The position numbers and the translations under genes were made by a program. Below the pieces are notes generated by a model. The model was given only the letters and a program-made list of their open reading frames with translations. It was not told the origin of the DNA and did no database searches. From Galbula dea (taxonomy: Eukaryota; Chordata; Aves; Piciformes; Galbulidae), in NCBI GenBank assembly GCA_013399015.1, contig VWZX01001949.1, positions 868,001 to 932,000 of the forward strand: DNA of 64,000 nucleotides. The letters run 5' to 3'. Numbering within the stretch: position 1 is the first letter of the stretch; the number at the start of each line of letters is the position of its first letter. This document shows, piece by piece, positions 50,796 to 63,900 of the stretch.

Positions 50796-51824
50796 ATATT
50801 GTGTATTGATTTGCTACCCTGTGAAAGTAATTCCCAGTTGCAGTACATGTACAAAATAATATCTCTGGAAAACAAAAACACACTGAAAATCTGCTGAGGA
50901 TCTTAAGCTCCATCTTCACATCAAGCTCAACTGGACTGATGCTGAAGTATAATTAGAACATTTCTTTTGTTACACAAAGCCAAGCCACAACAATGTGCAG
51001 TAATGGGTACTTTCATTGTCATTTTTATTCTGGGGCAGACACAGTCTAGCTCAGAAGCATCGTGGTGAAAGAGGCAACCCTAATTGCCTTGGAATTGGGT
51101 CTAGAGGGAGCAGTTTCCTGTCTAAACCTGCTGTGCTAATTATAGCCCTGCAAAATGAACATGAACTTTGACCCATGTTTGCAGACATAGCTTGAAGACA
51201 GCCCTTGGCCTGGCTCCAGTAAAAACCTCCAGGTGGGTGGGGCCTGGCACTCACGAATTACCACAAAACCAGATCTTCCATGTGTACTTTAAAAGAGGTG
51301 GAAAAATGCTGGCTGAACAACATGATTCTAAACAAAATCTCTAATGCAAACAGGATGAGTGGAAATGCACAGAGAGTAAAGATGGCAGATGGACCTTGTG
51401 AAAGTATATTTGTATAAGCACAGCTTGGGACTTGGGATGTGAAGATTGTTTTAAGATTAAGATACAGAACTGAAGGGAATCCATGTTCAAATTCTAGCTC
51501 TTGTAGACACTTGTTCCATATTTTTCACCAACACACTGATTCAATCCTTCAGAGCTAATAAAGACCTTCACTAAGGAGGGTTTTAAAAAGCATCCTGTTT
51601 CAAGTGTGTTGTTCAGCCTCACAGCTACATTTAAAATGCCTACAACTCATGTAGAATAATACTTTATTGATTATTTGATTCCAGGCAGAAGTAAAGAATG
51701 GAATGTGTTAAGATAAAATGAATCAGTCCTAAAAGTCTTCAGCCTTTAGTAAGTCCGATCATTTTGTTAGAAGTCTTAAAAAGGTAATTGTTATTCAATT
51801 CCAAAACTCCAAGCACCAACAAAG

Positions 51825-52200
51825 ACATAGAATCATCTAGATTAGAAAAGACCACTGAGATCATCCAGTCCAACTGTCAATCCAACACCACCATGCTCAC
51901 TAAACCATGACTCCACCACTTCCCTGTTCCAATGGAACACTCTTTCAGTGAAGAAATTTTCCTAATATTCAGCCTGAAACTCCCTTGGTGCAACTTGAGG
52001 CCATTTCCTCTTGTCCTATTGCAAGTCAGCTGGGAGAATAGACCAGCCTCCACAACCTCCTTTTAGGGACTTGTAGGCAGTAAGAAGGTCTCCCTGAGCC
52101 TCCTTTTCTCCAGATTAAACAATCCTGGTTCCCTCAACTATTCCTCATAAGACTTGTGCCCTAGACCCTTCACCAGCTTCATTGCCTTTCTTTGGACATG
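51825..52200 (-). mobile_element. CR1 LINE 3' end fragment
   Basis: Read on the minus strand, this carries the CR1 3' portion: the tail lies at 51825 with a partial ATTCTATG, then the region complementary to caccacttccctgttccaat and aagaaattttcctaatattc, and the ORF remnant up to 52200. Small deletions break the frame. It resembles the 10375-11050 subfamily. Confidence 0.85.
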
Positions 52201-53411
52201 AGATGTGAGGACTATTTATCAATACACTGTATTAAATACATCTGACAGTGGCACAAGAATTCACAAACTACTGCAGCCAGGGAGAGATTACTGATGTCTC
52301 GTCTGTTACTACAGGTAACTGGCTACAGTAATCAACATTAGTAACATGATGACAAGGGGAAACATTCAGGAGTGGATCTCTTTTAGTAAAAGGTTCTCTG
52401 AATTTGGCTGTGTAAAAAGTTGGCATAAAGGGAATGTTCAGCTTCCAGGTTTCCAAGTTATGTTAGTCACACTGACATTAATAAGACTCAAAACCAAAAT
52501 CACTTCTTGCAAAAGTCCAAATTTATCTTAGGCAAAAATGATAAATTTGTCATCGATGCAGGCACTAAACATAATCAAGAATAAATCTGTGTTTATGACA
52601 TGAAGCCCACAGTCTCCAGCACCTGCATTTTCTGAGTTAGGGAACAAAAGGATCACACAACCATAGGCACAGTGGAATTTCCACCACAGCAGACCAGCAG
52701 GCCATGCTTTCACATCTCAACACGAAAGAAAAAAAGAACACATGCCTTGGAATTATGAAACTGTGGTTGAATTTCCAAGAAAGCTTAGCAGCTGTGATTG
52801 AGCCAAATGCCTGAAGCCAGGGATCCTGGTGTGTGCACATCAGAGGAAAGAGTGTTTGGGATGCTTGTGGCAGGGAACGTCTTCAGGCTCAGAGGGGTCA
52901 GAGGGGCTGCTCAAAGCGTGAGGAAAGCTACTGTGCTGGTGCAAACAATGTGGAACCAGGTCTCCTGCCAAAGGGGACGACAGCAAAAACCAGTTAGAGA
53001 TGAATGTTTCACTAAACAAAACAAGACCTCCTTGACATTTAATGCATTCAGAACTGATGGATATTGGCGAGGTCTACAGTAGTCAGGCAATCAGGAATCC
53101 CAAGAAAGAACATTCTGAAGAAAAGACCCCAAAACTGAAAGGTGGTTCTGAAATGAAAAACTATATTCAAGAGAAAACTAAGGTCAGCAATGTATCTTTC
53201 AGCTGTATTTGTTTTAATCTCTTATCCCTTCCTAAGCAATTTCTCAGTCTCAAACACAGATACTTAAGAGTCACAAACATGGCTCAAAGGAAAAGCAACT
53301 CTTCATATGCCAAAAAAACCCCCCCACCCAACTAAAAGAAAAAAAACAACCTAATAAATCTGTCACTTCAAATTTTTATTCAAAATGTATTCAAAGCTCT
53401 GTCTTCAGGAC

Positions 53412-53989
53412 TGTCAAGTGTTAGGGCTGGCTTGGATACTAAATGAGTGACAGATGCTCTCTGTTAATCTCTTTTCCTTCCCCGAAGGGGAAGAGAAAGT
53501 GAATAAGGGATAGAGACTTACGGATGGGAAAAGAAAACTAAAACTACTTTAATGAAAATAATAATAAAAATATACAAATATATGCAAATCCAATATTGAA
53601 CCCAACCCACCCTCGAAATTACATCACCATCACCACTGGTGCTGTAGCAGAAGTCCCAGATTGGACCCAGCAGACAGATAGGAACCAGGTTCAGGAACTG
53701 GATTCTGGAAGGGGGTTCAGGAACTTTTGAATCTAATAGAAGGCCAAACAGACAGAGTCCTCTTCAAACACTGGCCACTGAAGAAGAGAGCTTAACCCTT
53801 GTAATCCCTCAGCTTTTTCATTGAATATGACTTATATGGAATGGAATACCTTACTGGTCAGTTTACAGTAACCTGTCCTGTAGTGAACACCTAAATTAGT
53901 TATTAAATGTTATGGTCTGATACTTGATGTTTTTAGCTCTTCTCTGTTTCTATCTGCACTGAAGTCCACAGGGTGATGGGGGTTTGACA
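53412..53989 (-). mobile_element. Solo LTR of an endogenous retrovirus
   Basis: The 578-bp element has matching ends, TGTCAA and TTGACA, as expected of an LTR with inverted termini. In minus-strand sense it contains an AT-rich TATA-like region (TGCATATATTTGTATA), an ATTAAA at 53548-53553 and, about 55 bp further, a perfect CTTCCCC-GAA-GGGGAAG hairpin (53477-53493). No primer binding site, polypurine tract or gag/pol/env-like frame lies next to it, so it is a solo LTR left by recombination. Flanking target duplication is not evident. Its orientation is the same as CCN4 and TG. The family name is not known to me; the overall layout resembles LTRs common in songbirds. Confidence 0.7.
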
Positions 53990-56900
53990 TTATGCCAGGC
54001 TCAGCCCTGCATCATCTCCCCTTTTAGGCTGGGTCTTGGTGGCCTTGCAGTGGCAACTTGTTTGTTCTATCCTTCCCTGTTCACTCCTCTTATCAGGGAA
54101 GACTTTGACTTGAAGTCAGAGAGATCTTTGCTGTGAGATTCAGTAGGAGGAAACCCCAGATCTGTTTAACCCTCTGTTTTCTTTCAAAGTGCTCAAAACA
54201 GAACTTCATGCTACTTCCAGGGCCAGACACTTTCTTGGCCAGTTGCAAGAAGCCTTCCTGATCTGGCTGCAGTACAAGCAGTCAGAATTTCACTTGGACG
54301 AATTTCTCTCAAACAACATCCGCAATGTACTAAGCAAAAAAAGGCTTTTCTTTCGAAGTCAACTATGATGCAGGTTTGGTTTATGTTTTTTTTTATCACT
54401 GCAGACTATTGTTCACAGACCTATTTACTACAGTGGATGAGAGAAAATATCGAGTGGGAATTAACTGTGTTGTGTCTCAAGCACCATGGCAGTGCATTTT
54501 TAATGTGTTTATTTTTTTCCCCCCTATACTATTACCATTAGATTTTATCTACTACCCCTAAATGTTGCTCTCTGGGGCTGCAAATCAGCTGCATTCGGCA
54601 GAGCTCCATTCTTTTAATTAGCACTAAACTGACTCTGCAAGCACCTTTTAACAATATAAACACTCTATTAATTTGTTGGGGTTTTTCTCTGTTTTATTTT
54701 TCTGTTCAAAGTAATTATGAACAGTGGAGTAAATTTCATGAAAAATGCAAGTGGAATAGCTCCAAGTTCCCTAGCAGCACAATGACAACATTACAACTGC
54801 AAAAAACAGTGGGTAAAAAATTCTGGTATGGTTTGCTGCAGTTATGGAGAGCATCACAGCACAGAAGCCAAAATGAGCAGAGGAGCAGCCAAAGGAGGTG
54901 AATCACTGACACCAGCCTTGGATCACTGACAGGCTCATGCAAAAGGGAATATGGGATCCTCCAACCAAATCCAGGCTGGTCAGTCATGGAGAACTGCATG
55001 TACAGGAGAGCAATGAGAATAATAACAAAGAAGGCAAATTTCACCCAAAAGAAAAGGTTGTGGATTAAAGTAGTAGGTTAGATTTATCTGGGCAGATCCC
55101 CAAGCACCTGACCCCGGGGAATCAGCCTCTCAAAGTTTAACTTTCTGGTCTTCTGCAAGGCTTCACTGAGCTCCAGTCTGTGACACAATGGCTTTACTGA
55201 GAGCTAAGCATAGGCCAAGAGGTCTATTTTTAAAATATTAAAATATTCCAAAAAGGTGAAAAAAAGAGTGAAAATCTGGAACTGGAGTCCAGAGGGGAAG
55301 GCTGTAGAAGTTTTTTTGTGAAAAACGGCTCCTCAGAGAAAGTGCTTTTTTTGGAGCATTTGTGGCATCTTGGCAAAGGAATAAATAATTCCCTCGTAAA
55401 CACAGTCACCACTCTGAGTGTAACTGGTGTAAATCACTGCTGCTTGCAGCTTCTGGCTCTGCTGTGATTTCTGACTTCAGCTGAAAGGCAGCCCCATCTC
55501 ATTTGATAAAAAGATCACTGCCAAATATAAGAGCTTCAGTCCTTGTTCAGGCATTCATTACCAGGCATGAAAGGAGCACAAACTGCCATGAAAGTTATCT
55601 GAAGAAAACACATCTGTCAGAGTTTGACTCCTCTCTCTGCCTGTCAGCCCTCTGCTGCCTTTGAAAGCAGTCAGGCTTGTGACTGTGTGTTTGACTCTGT
55701 CAGCTGGGTCAGGAGCAATTTGTCAGGCTGATCCTTTAACTGGGTCCTTGGGAGCCTGTCTCCTGAGAGTGCTCGTCCCCAAGGATTCCCACAGGCAGGC
55801 ATGCACTCCTTGTGTCACAATGTCCAAGGGGTTCAACCTTCATCTCACAGCACAAGCCCTGACAGCTCAGGAGGCTCTAACAAAGACTGTGAAAAACACA
55901 GCATTAGAGTCAGAGGAAAACAGGCCTCCAGCCACAACTCTGTTTAGTCTCACAAGTCTTACTTCATGCCTACATCTTATGTAGCATTTACCTACAAAAA
56001 CGAAGGCTTGGACAATGGGTGCAGTAATATGTTTAGCTCCTAAGGTGTTACATTAGCTGTCTAAATAACTTTGAATTTGCACATTTTGGGAATTGACTGC
56101 CTCTTTTCTGGATGCTTTATCCCTGACAGACTCCCTTTCTGGTGAGGAAGAAACAGGGTGAGGTCCATCCTTCTCCTGCTGTAATCACTGCTGGAAAAAC
56201 TTCTCCAATTTCTGAACAAAGTGCTGTTGGTCACCACCCAATGCTGATCATCCTCTGACTTGTGTAACTGCCATATGCATTATCCCTGCTACAAGTTAAG
56301 GTTTGGAAAGAAAAACACCCATTCAGAGTTGTTCTGCACTTCAGGCTGGGCTCAGATGCTGAACCTAATAATGCTGCTTTGGCCTGTTCCTTTGATAAAC
56401 CAATCATTCCATTGGTTAGTTATTTGCCTTATCTTTTACCTGAACATGGGCTTTACTTCAGAGTTAAATGTCACAGCTCCCAGCATTCCACGTGATCCAA
56501 TCACATCCCAGCTACTTTAAATCCCCACCATAAACTGGTATCTGAGGTCACATCCCTCTGACCAGTGCATTTTCAGCCTTCCTGCTCTAACAGCATCTCT
56601 CACCTCCACCTGGCTGCTTGTGATCCTCTGAACTTCTCTGCACTGCCAAATACAGCAATACTTGCATGCACGTTTCATTACTTCATGATGCTGCAGAATT
56701 GTATCTTCATCTACTGAAATGCCTTCATGACAACAGAATCCATTGTGTTTCATTTCTGGTTTCTTAACCACAGTATTTGCTCATGGAAAAAACTGTCACC
56801 ATATTCATGATAATAAAAGGCTGTGCCAGATGCAAGCTAAAAGCCTGCTTGATGCAGAGCCTACCAGTCTTTCATGCTTGAGTCTGCCAGTTTTGGTAGT

Positions 56901-59900
56901 TAAGAGAGCAAGGTAGTCAGCATCCAAACATTCACATTTGACTTGTCACTCCAATGATCAGCCATTAATTCAAACTTGTATTCACTGTCTTATGATAACA
57001 AGTACTGAGGAAGCTTTTCAGAACCAGAATAAATCCCTGCCTTACCTAGATACCCTGTTCTTAAGGTACCCAGCCAAAATCTTCTCAACAAAAGAATTTT
57101 CACTGAAAATTTATCCTTCTATTATTTAAAATTGATATATCTGAGCAATTGTGATTGCATAACTTAATTCTTATTAAGAAAGGTTTAAAATCAAAACCAC
57201 AGCCTTCCTGGTGTTAGTGGTTTTACTTTTATTTTCTTCCTCCCCCCTTCAAAAAAAACTTAACAAACCAATTCATCTGAGTCCTGCAGGGTAATAACAA
57301 TCTTAGAGCTCCTTACAAAACCATTTTCTTTTAATTTTATTTTTAATTTAGTCTAAATTTTTTACCAGGTTAGATTTTTAGCCTTTCAGCCCAAGGGGAC
57401 TCAATTTGCTTTGCTGCTGAAAGGCAATTCTGCATTATGCACTCTTTGCACATGATGTGTCAATTTGTGGGAGCTGAACTGAGAAGGAACAGCAAGTCTC
57501 TTCGCTCTTCTCCTTGGGCTATCACTTCACTTAAACTGCCTGACACATCCTTTAACAGTACTTATAAAATGCTGTTGTAAACTGATTGTGACTCCACTGA
57601 CTTATTTTATATTGTGGTTGCAAAACAGGAATGTGTGGCTCCTGTGCAGGTATGCATTACGTCTGCGTGTGAGACAGCACACGTATGTTAATAGTGGTCA
57701 TGAACATTGCTAGCTACCCCTGGAAACTGGCTGGCTGTTCATATGTAACAAAAACAAAAGGTGTGTATTTTTCTTGGTCTGTCTTGCTAAAAATCTCAAT
57801 CTGCATCAGGGAAGCTAAGCAAAAAGCTAAGTTGTCCCTTCACAATTCTATGAACTGCTGCCAATTGTAATGGTGCTTTTCAACGTGGACATCCGCTCGT
57901 TATGAAAGGGCCAAGACTCCTAAATGAGCTCTGACCATTGTGCAGATGTTGGGTGTGGCTTCCAAACCCATAATGGGAACCGGGCATCCAAATTCCCTAC
58001 AGGTTAGTGGACTCTGACTTACAGAATTCCTTAGCTTTGAAAAACAGCTGTAATGTTTAAAAATATCCAGTCCCATCTGAGTTTGATACAGTGGCCTAAA
58101 AGATACTATATCATTTTCGTTGACCTTTGTTCACTAGCCTCTCTATAGAGTGATTGTGTAGGAAGCAGCCAAGATAAACTACCGAGACACTGCCTCTCAC
58201 GCTACAATAGCAGAATGCATGAGGAATAACAGCAGTAAGGAAAACTCCTTAAAACAACAAAATAACAGCTTTTGCAATGACTCCAAATCAGTGCTGTGAA
58301 ACGTGGCATTTTCCACACCCAGTCATACATCCAGCTATTTACTAAAGGAAGTAAATTTGGCAGGAATACAAAACTGTCTTCACTCTCCTTGATAGCATGT
58401 CAGGTCTCAGGTGAAGTTCTCCGAGTTTTTGTCACTGCCGGAATCAAAATGTCTTTGGAAAGCTAGGAGAGGGACATTACTATGACCAAAGGCCACGCTA
58501 GAGGATTCACATCTGCATGGGCAGGAGCTTGTGACCTCTCAGCTTTGGGCCAGATCAACATAATGGGAGCAGAAAAAGCCAAAAAGCACTAACTGTAACA
58601 CTTCCTATTAATGAAATTCTCTCACCACCCGAAACATACAAAATCCCTGCTAGGTGGGTGTCTATGTTTCAAAGACCAAATGAGAACCATGTGGAGAATC
58701 TTTGGCTTTCCAATCATGTTTATTTTTTTAGCTTCATATAGGGAGGAGCAATGGTCCCTAAATCTACAATTACTACTATGTAAACCACTGCTATATACTG
58801 TAGCTAGAGCAAGTTGAGAGAATATGAGCCTTTCACATTATACAGAACATTGGTTGTGACGCTGCTATGGTGAAAGACAGAGTAGTTACATTTAGCTAAG
58901 CAAATTATATGATGTGGGTCTCTGCAATAGCCTGCAAACAACCATGATGTTCCAGCTGTATGTGTCAAGTACTTTTGAAAACAATTAACATTCCAGCATT
59001 GCCATTTAGTCAGTTGTTTTCTTTCCAACTCTGTATGGTAAAATCTTTCTAATACTCAACATTTTTTGAGTTGCCTAATATTCCCTGTGCAAAATAATCG
59101 GACAAAATGTTGTAGGTTATAGATATACAAGCATTAAAAAATAACATAGCTCCATATGCAGAAAAGTTGTAATGGCTTGCCTTCCAAAAATGTTTCCATT
59201 AAGTAACTTAATTGACATTAACCTGATTTGTCTGTGTGTGTGTTCATAAGGAAGTTGCAAAGGATGCTTCACTTCTAATAAATTATAGCTATTTCCAGTA
59301 GGAGGGAGGAAAGTGTGGCTCTAGTCAGCATGCTTCTGTGCATTGTTTCACTACCAGATCACTGAAGTCTTGTTATTTCAGCTTAAAACACGATGACCTA
59401 AACAGTCTGAGAATGTACTTTTCTTACTAAGAATTATATGTGGGAACAGACTTGGCCTCTCAGTATCACTAAGGCTAAAGTCTCCTGACCTCTCTGTCAG
59501 TCAGCCCACAGGTAGGCTTTTCTAATTTAATCCCCTTACTGGATTTGATTGGGCTATTTCTAACAGAGGGTTCCCCATAAGGAAAAGCAGTAAAGTCAGG
59601 AAGGTGACCAGATCTAGAACCGAAGACTGGACCACTTGTACTGCTGCATATGTTAATAGTTTACGAAATTATTTAGCATTTCAGTGCTTGTACAATACCT
59701 GTTAACATCTCTTTCACAGGAGGTATAAGATATTGGGTTGATTCAACCAAACTATTAGTCTCGTGGCCCAATTTTCCCCAAAGTGATTATTTGATTCAGT
59801 GTACCAATACAGCCTGGCATATGGCTATATCAAGCCCATTTCCCAGAAAGAATAACCCATTTAACATCAATCAGTATTTCACAGGGATTTGCCTGGTGTT

Positions 59901-60090
59901 CTGAAGAATTTGATTTTTCAGAATAGTACAGTGTAGAAATAGAACATTAGCTAGAAGATGCCTCAGTGTCAGGACTGAAATACAGGAAGACTAGTATAGA
60001 GGGCAAAGTGACCTAAAATAGTTTTAGATGAGTTATAATGCATTTGTTTAATGGACAAAAAATAACTTTTCACATATGTGGAAAATTCCT

Positions 60091-60121
60091 ATGTATATAC
60101 ATATATATATATATGTATATA
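60091..60121. repeat. TA-rich perfect palindrome
   Basis: Positions 60094-60121 form a 28-bp perfect palindrome, TATATAC at one end, GTATATA at the other and an AT dinucleotide run between. It lies downstream of the TG 3' end. Confidence 0.8.
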
Positions 60122-60618
60122 AACCAATAAAAATTCATAGGACTATTAGTGTCAAGCTAAAGAAGATCAGGATGCTGCTATTATAGATATTAGGTGGCTG
60201 AACTAGAGAAAACCACTCATGTCTTTAACTTAACTCATTGCTAAATGAATATAAAATACTTTAGCTCACCTTTGGGTCTTCCCAGGGCTGGAATATGCAC
60301 GTTGACTGTCTGCATACATGGACACGTGCATAATCATACCTGTTATTAAAACAAGAGGTTTTGGCAGGATGCATTAAGTTTTAAATAGAAACTATTAGAC
60401 ACCAATTTCCAGGAGCAGTCTCAAAAGAGGAAAATGTAAACCCAGTCTTGGTCAAGGAATCACAACTGCTGGATCTATAGTTACTGCAAAGAAAGCATCC
60501 TCTGTTGAGCTATCTCATAGTATAGAGTTTCAGTGGACATCCTTTTCTGGCTGGTGGTACTACATTCGAGTAGTTGTAAGAAACAAAGCCCAAGTACATT
60601 TGGTTTGCTTTTGCTGTT

Positions 60619-60624
60619 TTTATT
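60619..60624 (-). terminator. Putative TG polyadenylation signal
   Basis: AATAAA on the minus strand, about 220 nt downstream of the candidate TG stop codon, is the first canonical signal I noticed after it. Its spacing fits a short 3' UTR. Confidence 0.45.
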
Positions 60625-60846
60625 GATACATAGTTTTTCAAATTGCAGCTTCTTTTGACCCAAAATACTAGCTGTGGAGCTTATTTTTGTGCTATTTTCA
60701 ACAACTTTCTTTAAAAACTACTTTCTTAAAGGTCTACTTTACTTATTCAAAAAGATAACTAAAGGAAGCAGCTTGTTTATATGGTGTGACACAGTTGCAT
60801 AAATGTACAGTCGTGTGACAAACTCATCCAATAGCATGCTGATTTT

Positions 60847-60962
60847 CTATGTGCTGTAAGCCACCTTGTCTCCCAGTGGCTGGTTCTCCTGGGCTGCAAG
60901 TCCTTCACTGGGAGCTTCACTAGGGCTGTCTTCTGCAGATGGCTCTCCATTACTTTCGCTTC
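60847..60962 (-). CDS. TG: Thyroglobulin, candidate last coding exon (partial gene)
   Basis: A TTTTCAG acceptor (ending at 60963) opens an exon that starts with the last two bases of a split codon, then encodes 37 residues and a TAG stop at 60849-60847. The peptide starts SESNGEPSAEDSP and ends GDKVAYST. It is acidic and Ser/Glu-rich, like the tail after the cholinesterase-like domain of human thyroglobulin, which contains a Ser-Glu cluster and ends GSKTYSK. TG is the secreted thyroid prohormone whose tyrosines are iodinated. The position upstream of CCN4 on the same strand fits human 8q24 order. The exon is short and the match is by pattern, so it is less certain than CCN4. A second frame (60777-60974) is also open but fits TG poorly. 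The penultimate exon was not found, and would lie beyond the right edge. Confidence 0.65.
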
Positions 60963-63900
60963 CTGAAAAGACAATACCTTTGATCAGCAAGATAAAAGGT
61001 ATACACTTTGTCAATGACACCTAAGAGCCTTTTTATGATGCTGCACATGTTCAGGAAACTATTTTTCTCAGTTTGTTGTCCATTGCAAAATGCTTTAGGT
61101 TAATGGCAGATCACCTAATGGTAATTAAGTGTTATGCTTCCAGAATGCTTTGAATAACTGCCACTGGAATGCATAATAGTTTGCTCTCCACTTGTGCAAG
61201 AATTGTTCTCTTTTTGTGTTCTCTCCTGATAAAGAAGTGTGAAGAACATTATTTTTATATCTGTGTAGGAGACATTTAGACTGGAGATTTAGACTGGATC
61301 TATGTCTATTTGTTTGGGATGCAGTGAGAAGCTCCTTATAAAGGGACTCACATTTAGGTAGTGCAGTCCACCATACTGTGCAAGGGAAATTTTAGCATCC
61401 AGACACACTGCCTGAATATGCATAAACATTCTGGAACTGCTGTTTTTAACTGAATTTCAAGTTGTTAACACATTCTCTGGAAAAAGCCATTCACAGCTTT
61501 TTTTCCACAATGGCCATTCTTTTTGTTTCTCGTTTTGATGTTTCCCAGGGAAACCATCATGATGGAGAATATAAAGCATGTCTTTGAAATGCAACCATGG
61601 GAACTTCATTTACTAAATCCAAAACTTTTCAAATACCACCACTTTCATAACTCCCCAGGTAAACTGCCCCCAAAAATGCAGATGAACAAAACCGGATTCA
61701 TCATAGTTGGTTGAGATTGCACCAGAACAGACCCTCTACAGCTTTGCACTTGGACATGGAAACTGTATTGTTTCATTAACAATGCCTCTGCTGCCACACT
61801 TGGAAACCCCATCTGCTTGGCATGAGGACACAAACTGCAGTCCACAATAACTGAGACTCAGCAGTCAGAATAAACACTGTATCATACAATCCAGAGACAC
61901 TATCACCAAGATTTATAATTATTGAAAAGCAGGACACTGGTTTTTTTCCCCACTAAGTATGTGTTAGATTGTATCTCACAGTAGCTGACTGATAAATAGT
62001 TTCCCCTCAGGATGGAGTGCAAGGTACATCATCCAAAAATGGTTTACAGCATTGCTTTCTCAAATCTAGTATCCAGCATCACACCAGGATCCCATAGAAC
62101 AGTCTAGCAGCACTCCAGGAATAGAGTCTGGAGCAGTCAGGTAACAACAGAGGCGTAGCGATTCAGCTCCGAAGGGAAGTACAGGAAGTGACCTCTGGTA
62201 CAAGGCAGCACACCAACCAAGCAGAAGTGTGATGCTTTGGGACTTAGAGAAAAGAAAGAAAGATTAAAGAGGACTATTGATGCAAGGTTGCTATGAGATG
62301 GAATTTAACAGATGTTAACTGGGTAGCTGCATTACCACGGTGCTGAGGCTAAGCAAATACTGGCTTGAAGAGCAGACAGTGTGTACTCACTCCTGCTTGC
62401 AGAATAACATGTTGACATGTACTTTTTACACCTTTTCCCTGACAATTTATACTCCATAAATCTCACACTGTGTGGCTTGTTTTGAAAAATTTGACTCATC
62501 TTTGTGAATTCTTTCAGTGTATTTTTCTGTTCCTCTCTTAATTTTTATGTTTAACATTGGAGTATTTGAGTTTGGCCACTGATGAGGGCAGGATATTGAG
62601 CTAGGCATATCATTGGACCAATCCATACACAAATGTTGCTGTATTCTTCTGCCAGTTTGAATGGGTTTAAACCTCCTCCATCTCAAAACCAATCTGCCCT
62701 GGTAGCTGTTTGCCCATCTTTTGGGGGAATTTCCTCTACATGCTGGGAATAGCCTCTGTCCGTGGTGCTCAGATGTTCTGCTACAGGTGTGACTCCAACT
62801 CAACCCAGCATTACACAGACATAATGCTGCAAGATGAAAGTCCCAAAAGGCCTAGAACGTATACCCAGGACTGCTGAAATATCAGAATCAACCTTTGAAA
62901 ATTAGGAATACCTTGACCAGTAGAAAGTCATCAGAGAGATCAAAATATCTCTTCAGAACCTGAAAGACATTGAGGGATACCAGGAAACTGATGAAAACAC
63001 CACCATCAAAATCTTGAGTCCACTTTTGAATAAAGACCATGATTCAGGCTGTCTCTTGAGCAAGAGCACTGATGCCTTGTTTTTGTATCAGAACTACCAA
63101 CTTGACAGTTCTGAGATATTCTAATTTGGTGTCACTCAAACACCAGCCTTAGTCCATTTGAGGTAGTCTGTCAGGGATAGATAGCCTGGGTAGCTTGGTG
63201 TCTTGAAGAGAACATTTTGTTCCCAGAAGTGCAACTGCCCCCAAAGCAGAAAAGGCCTGGACTGTGTTCAATGTGAAAATGAAGCCTTAGGACATAAAAA
63301 ACTCTTGTAAGCTTGCAGCTTCCAAGAATAATTCAAAATATCTCTTCCTGCCAAAAAGGGATGGTTTTGTTTGTTTTTCTTGAACCAAATTTATTTACAA
63401 GATACACATGCATGAAGGGGAGTTTATTTACCAGAATACAATTAGTGTTGAGGACAGAGCAGCAGATTAAAATCTCAGCAGAACTGGTCCTACTGTCCTA
63501 AGCAGTAAGAAAAAAAATCTAAGGAATCTCACAGCCACATGGAAATTTATGGGCAGAAAGAAGAAAAACAAAGCTCATAACTAGAACAGCTATAAAAAAA
63601 AGAAACTTATCTAGTGTTAAGTCAAAGCATGCAGGATCTACTATGAGATACGTGTAAAGCCTCAAGTTCAACTTTATAGTGGATAGAAGTTATTGTGCTT
63701 CTGCTAAGTCATATGAATCTCAACATTCTAAAGTTAAGGTCTTCCAGTAGGCAAAGGAGGCCATATACTTAGTTAGCCAGTTTAGTCAAAGTCCAAAGAC
63801 TGCAAATAGAGATCAAACTATTAGAAGATATAGCTTAATCATACCTTCTATCACCACTTCAGGGATATTTCTGTAGCTCTAACTCCAGGAAACTGAAACT

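Larger units (their letters stand above)
32357..60618. other. Intergenic DNA between TG and CCN4
   Basis: No protein-coding gene was recognised in these 28 kb. Repeats are listed separately: CR1 pieces, one solo LTR and low-complexity tracts. The longest frame, 194 codons at 38514-39098 on the plus strand, has no recognisable domain. The stretches 35207-37325, 37456-40092, 45512-48318, 48821-50719, 52201-53411 and 53990-60090 hold nothing else I can support, though distal regulatory elements of either neighbour could be present. Confidence 0.6.

Noticed and set aside
60777..60974. Alternative 65-codon frame over the TG exon
   Set aside because: Its Lys/His/Arg-rich translation does not resemble any thyroglobulin end, whereas the offset frame gives the acidic tail and YS-x terminus.
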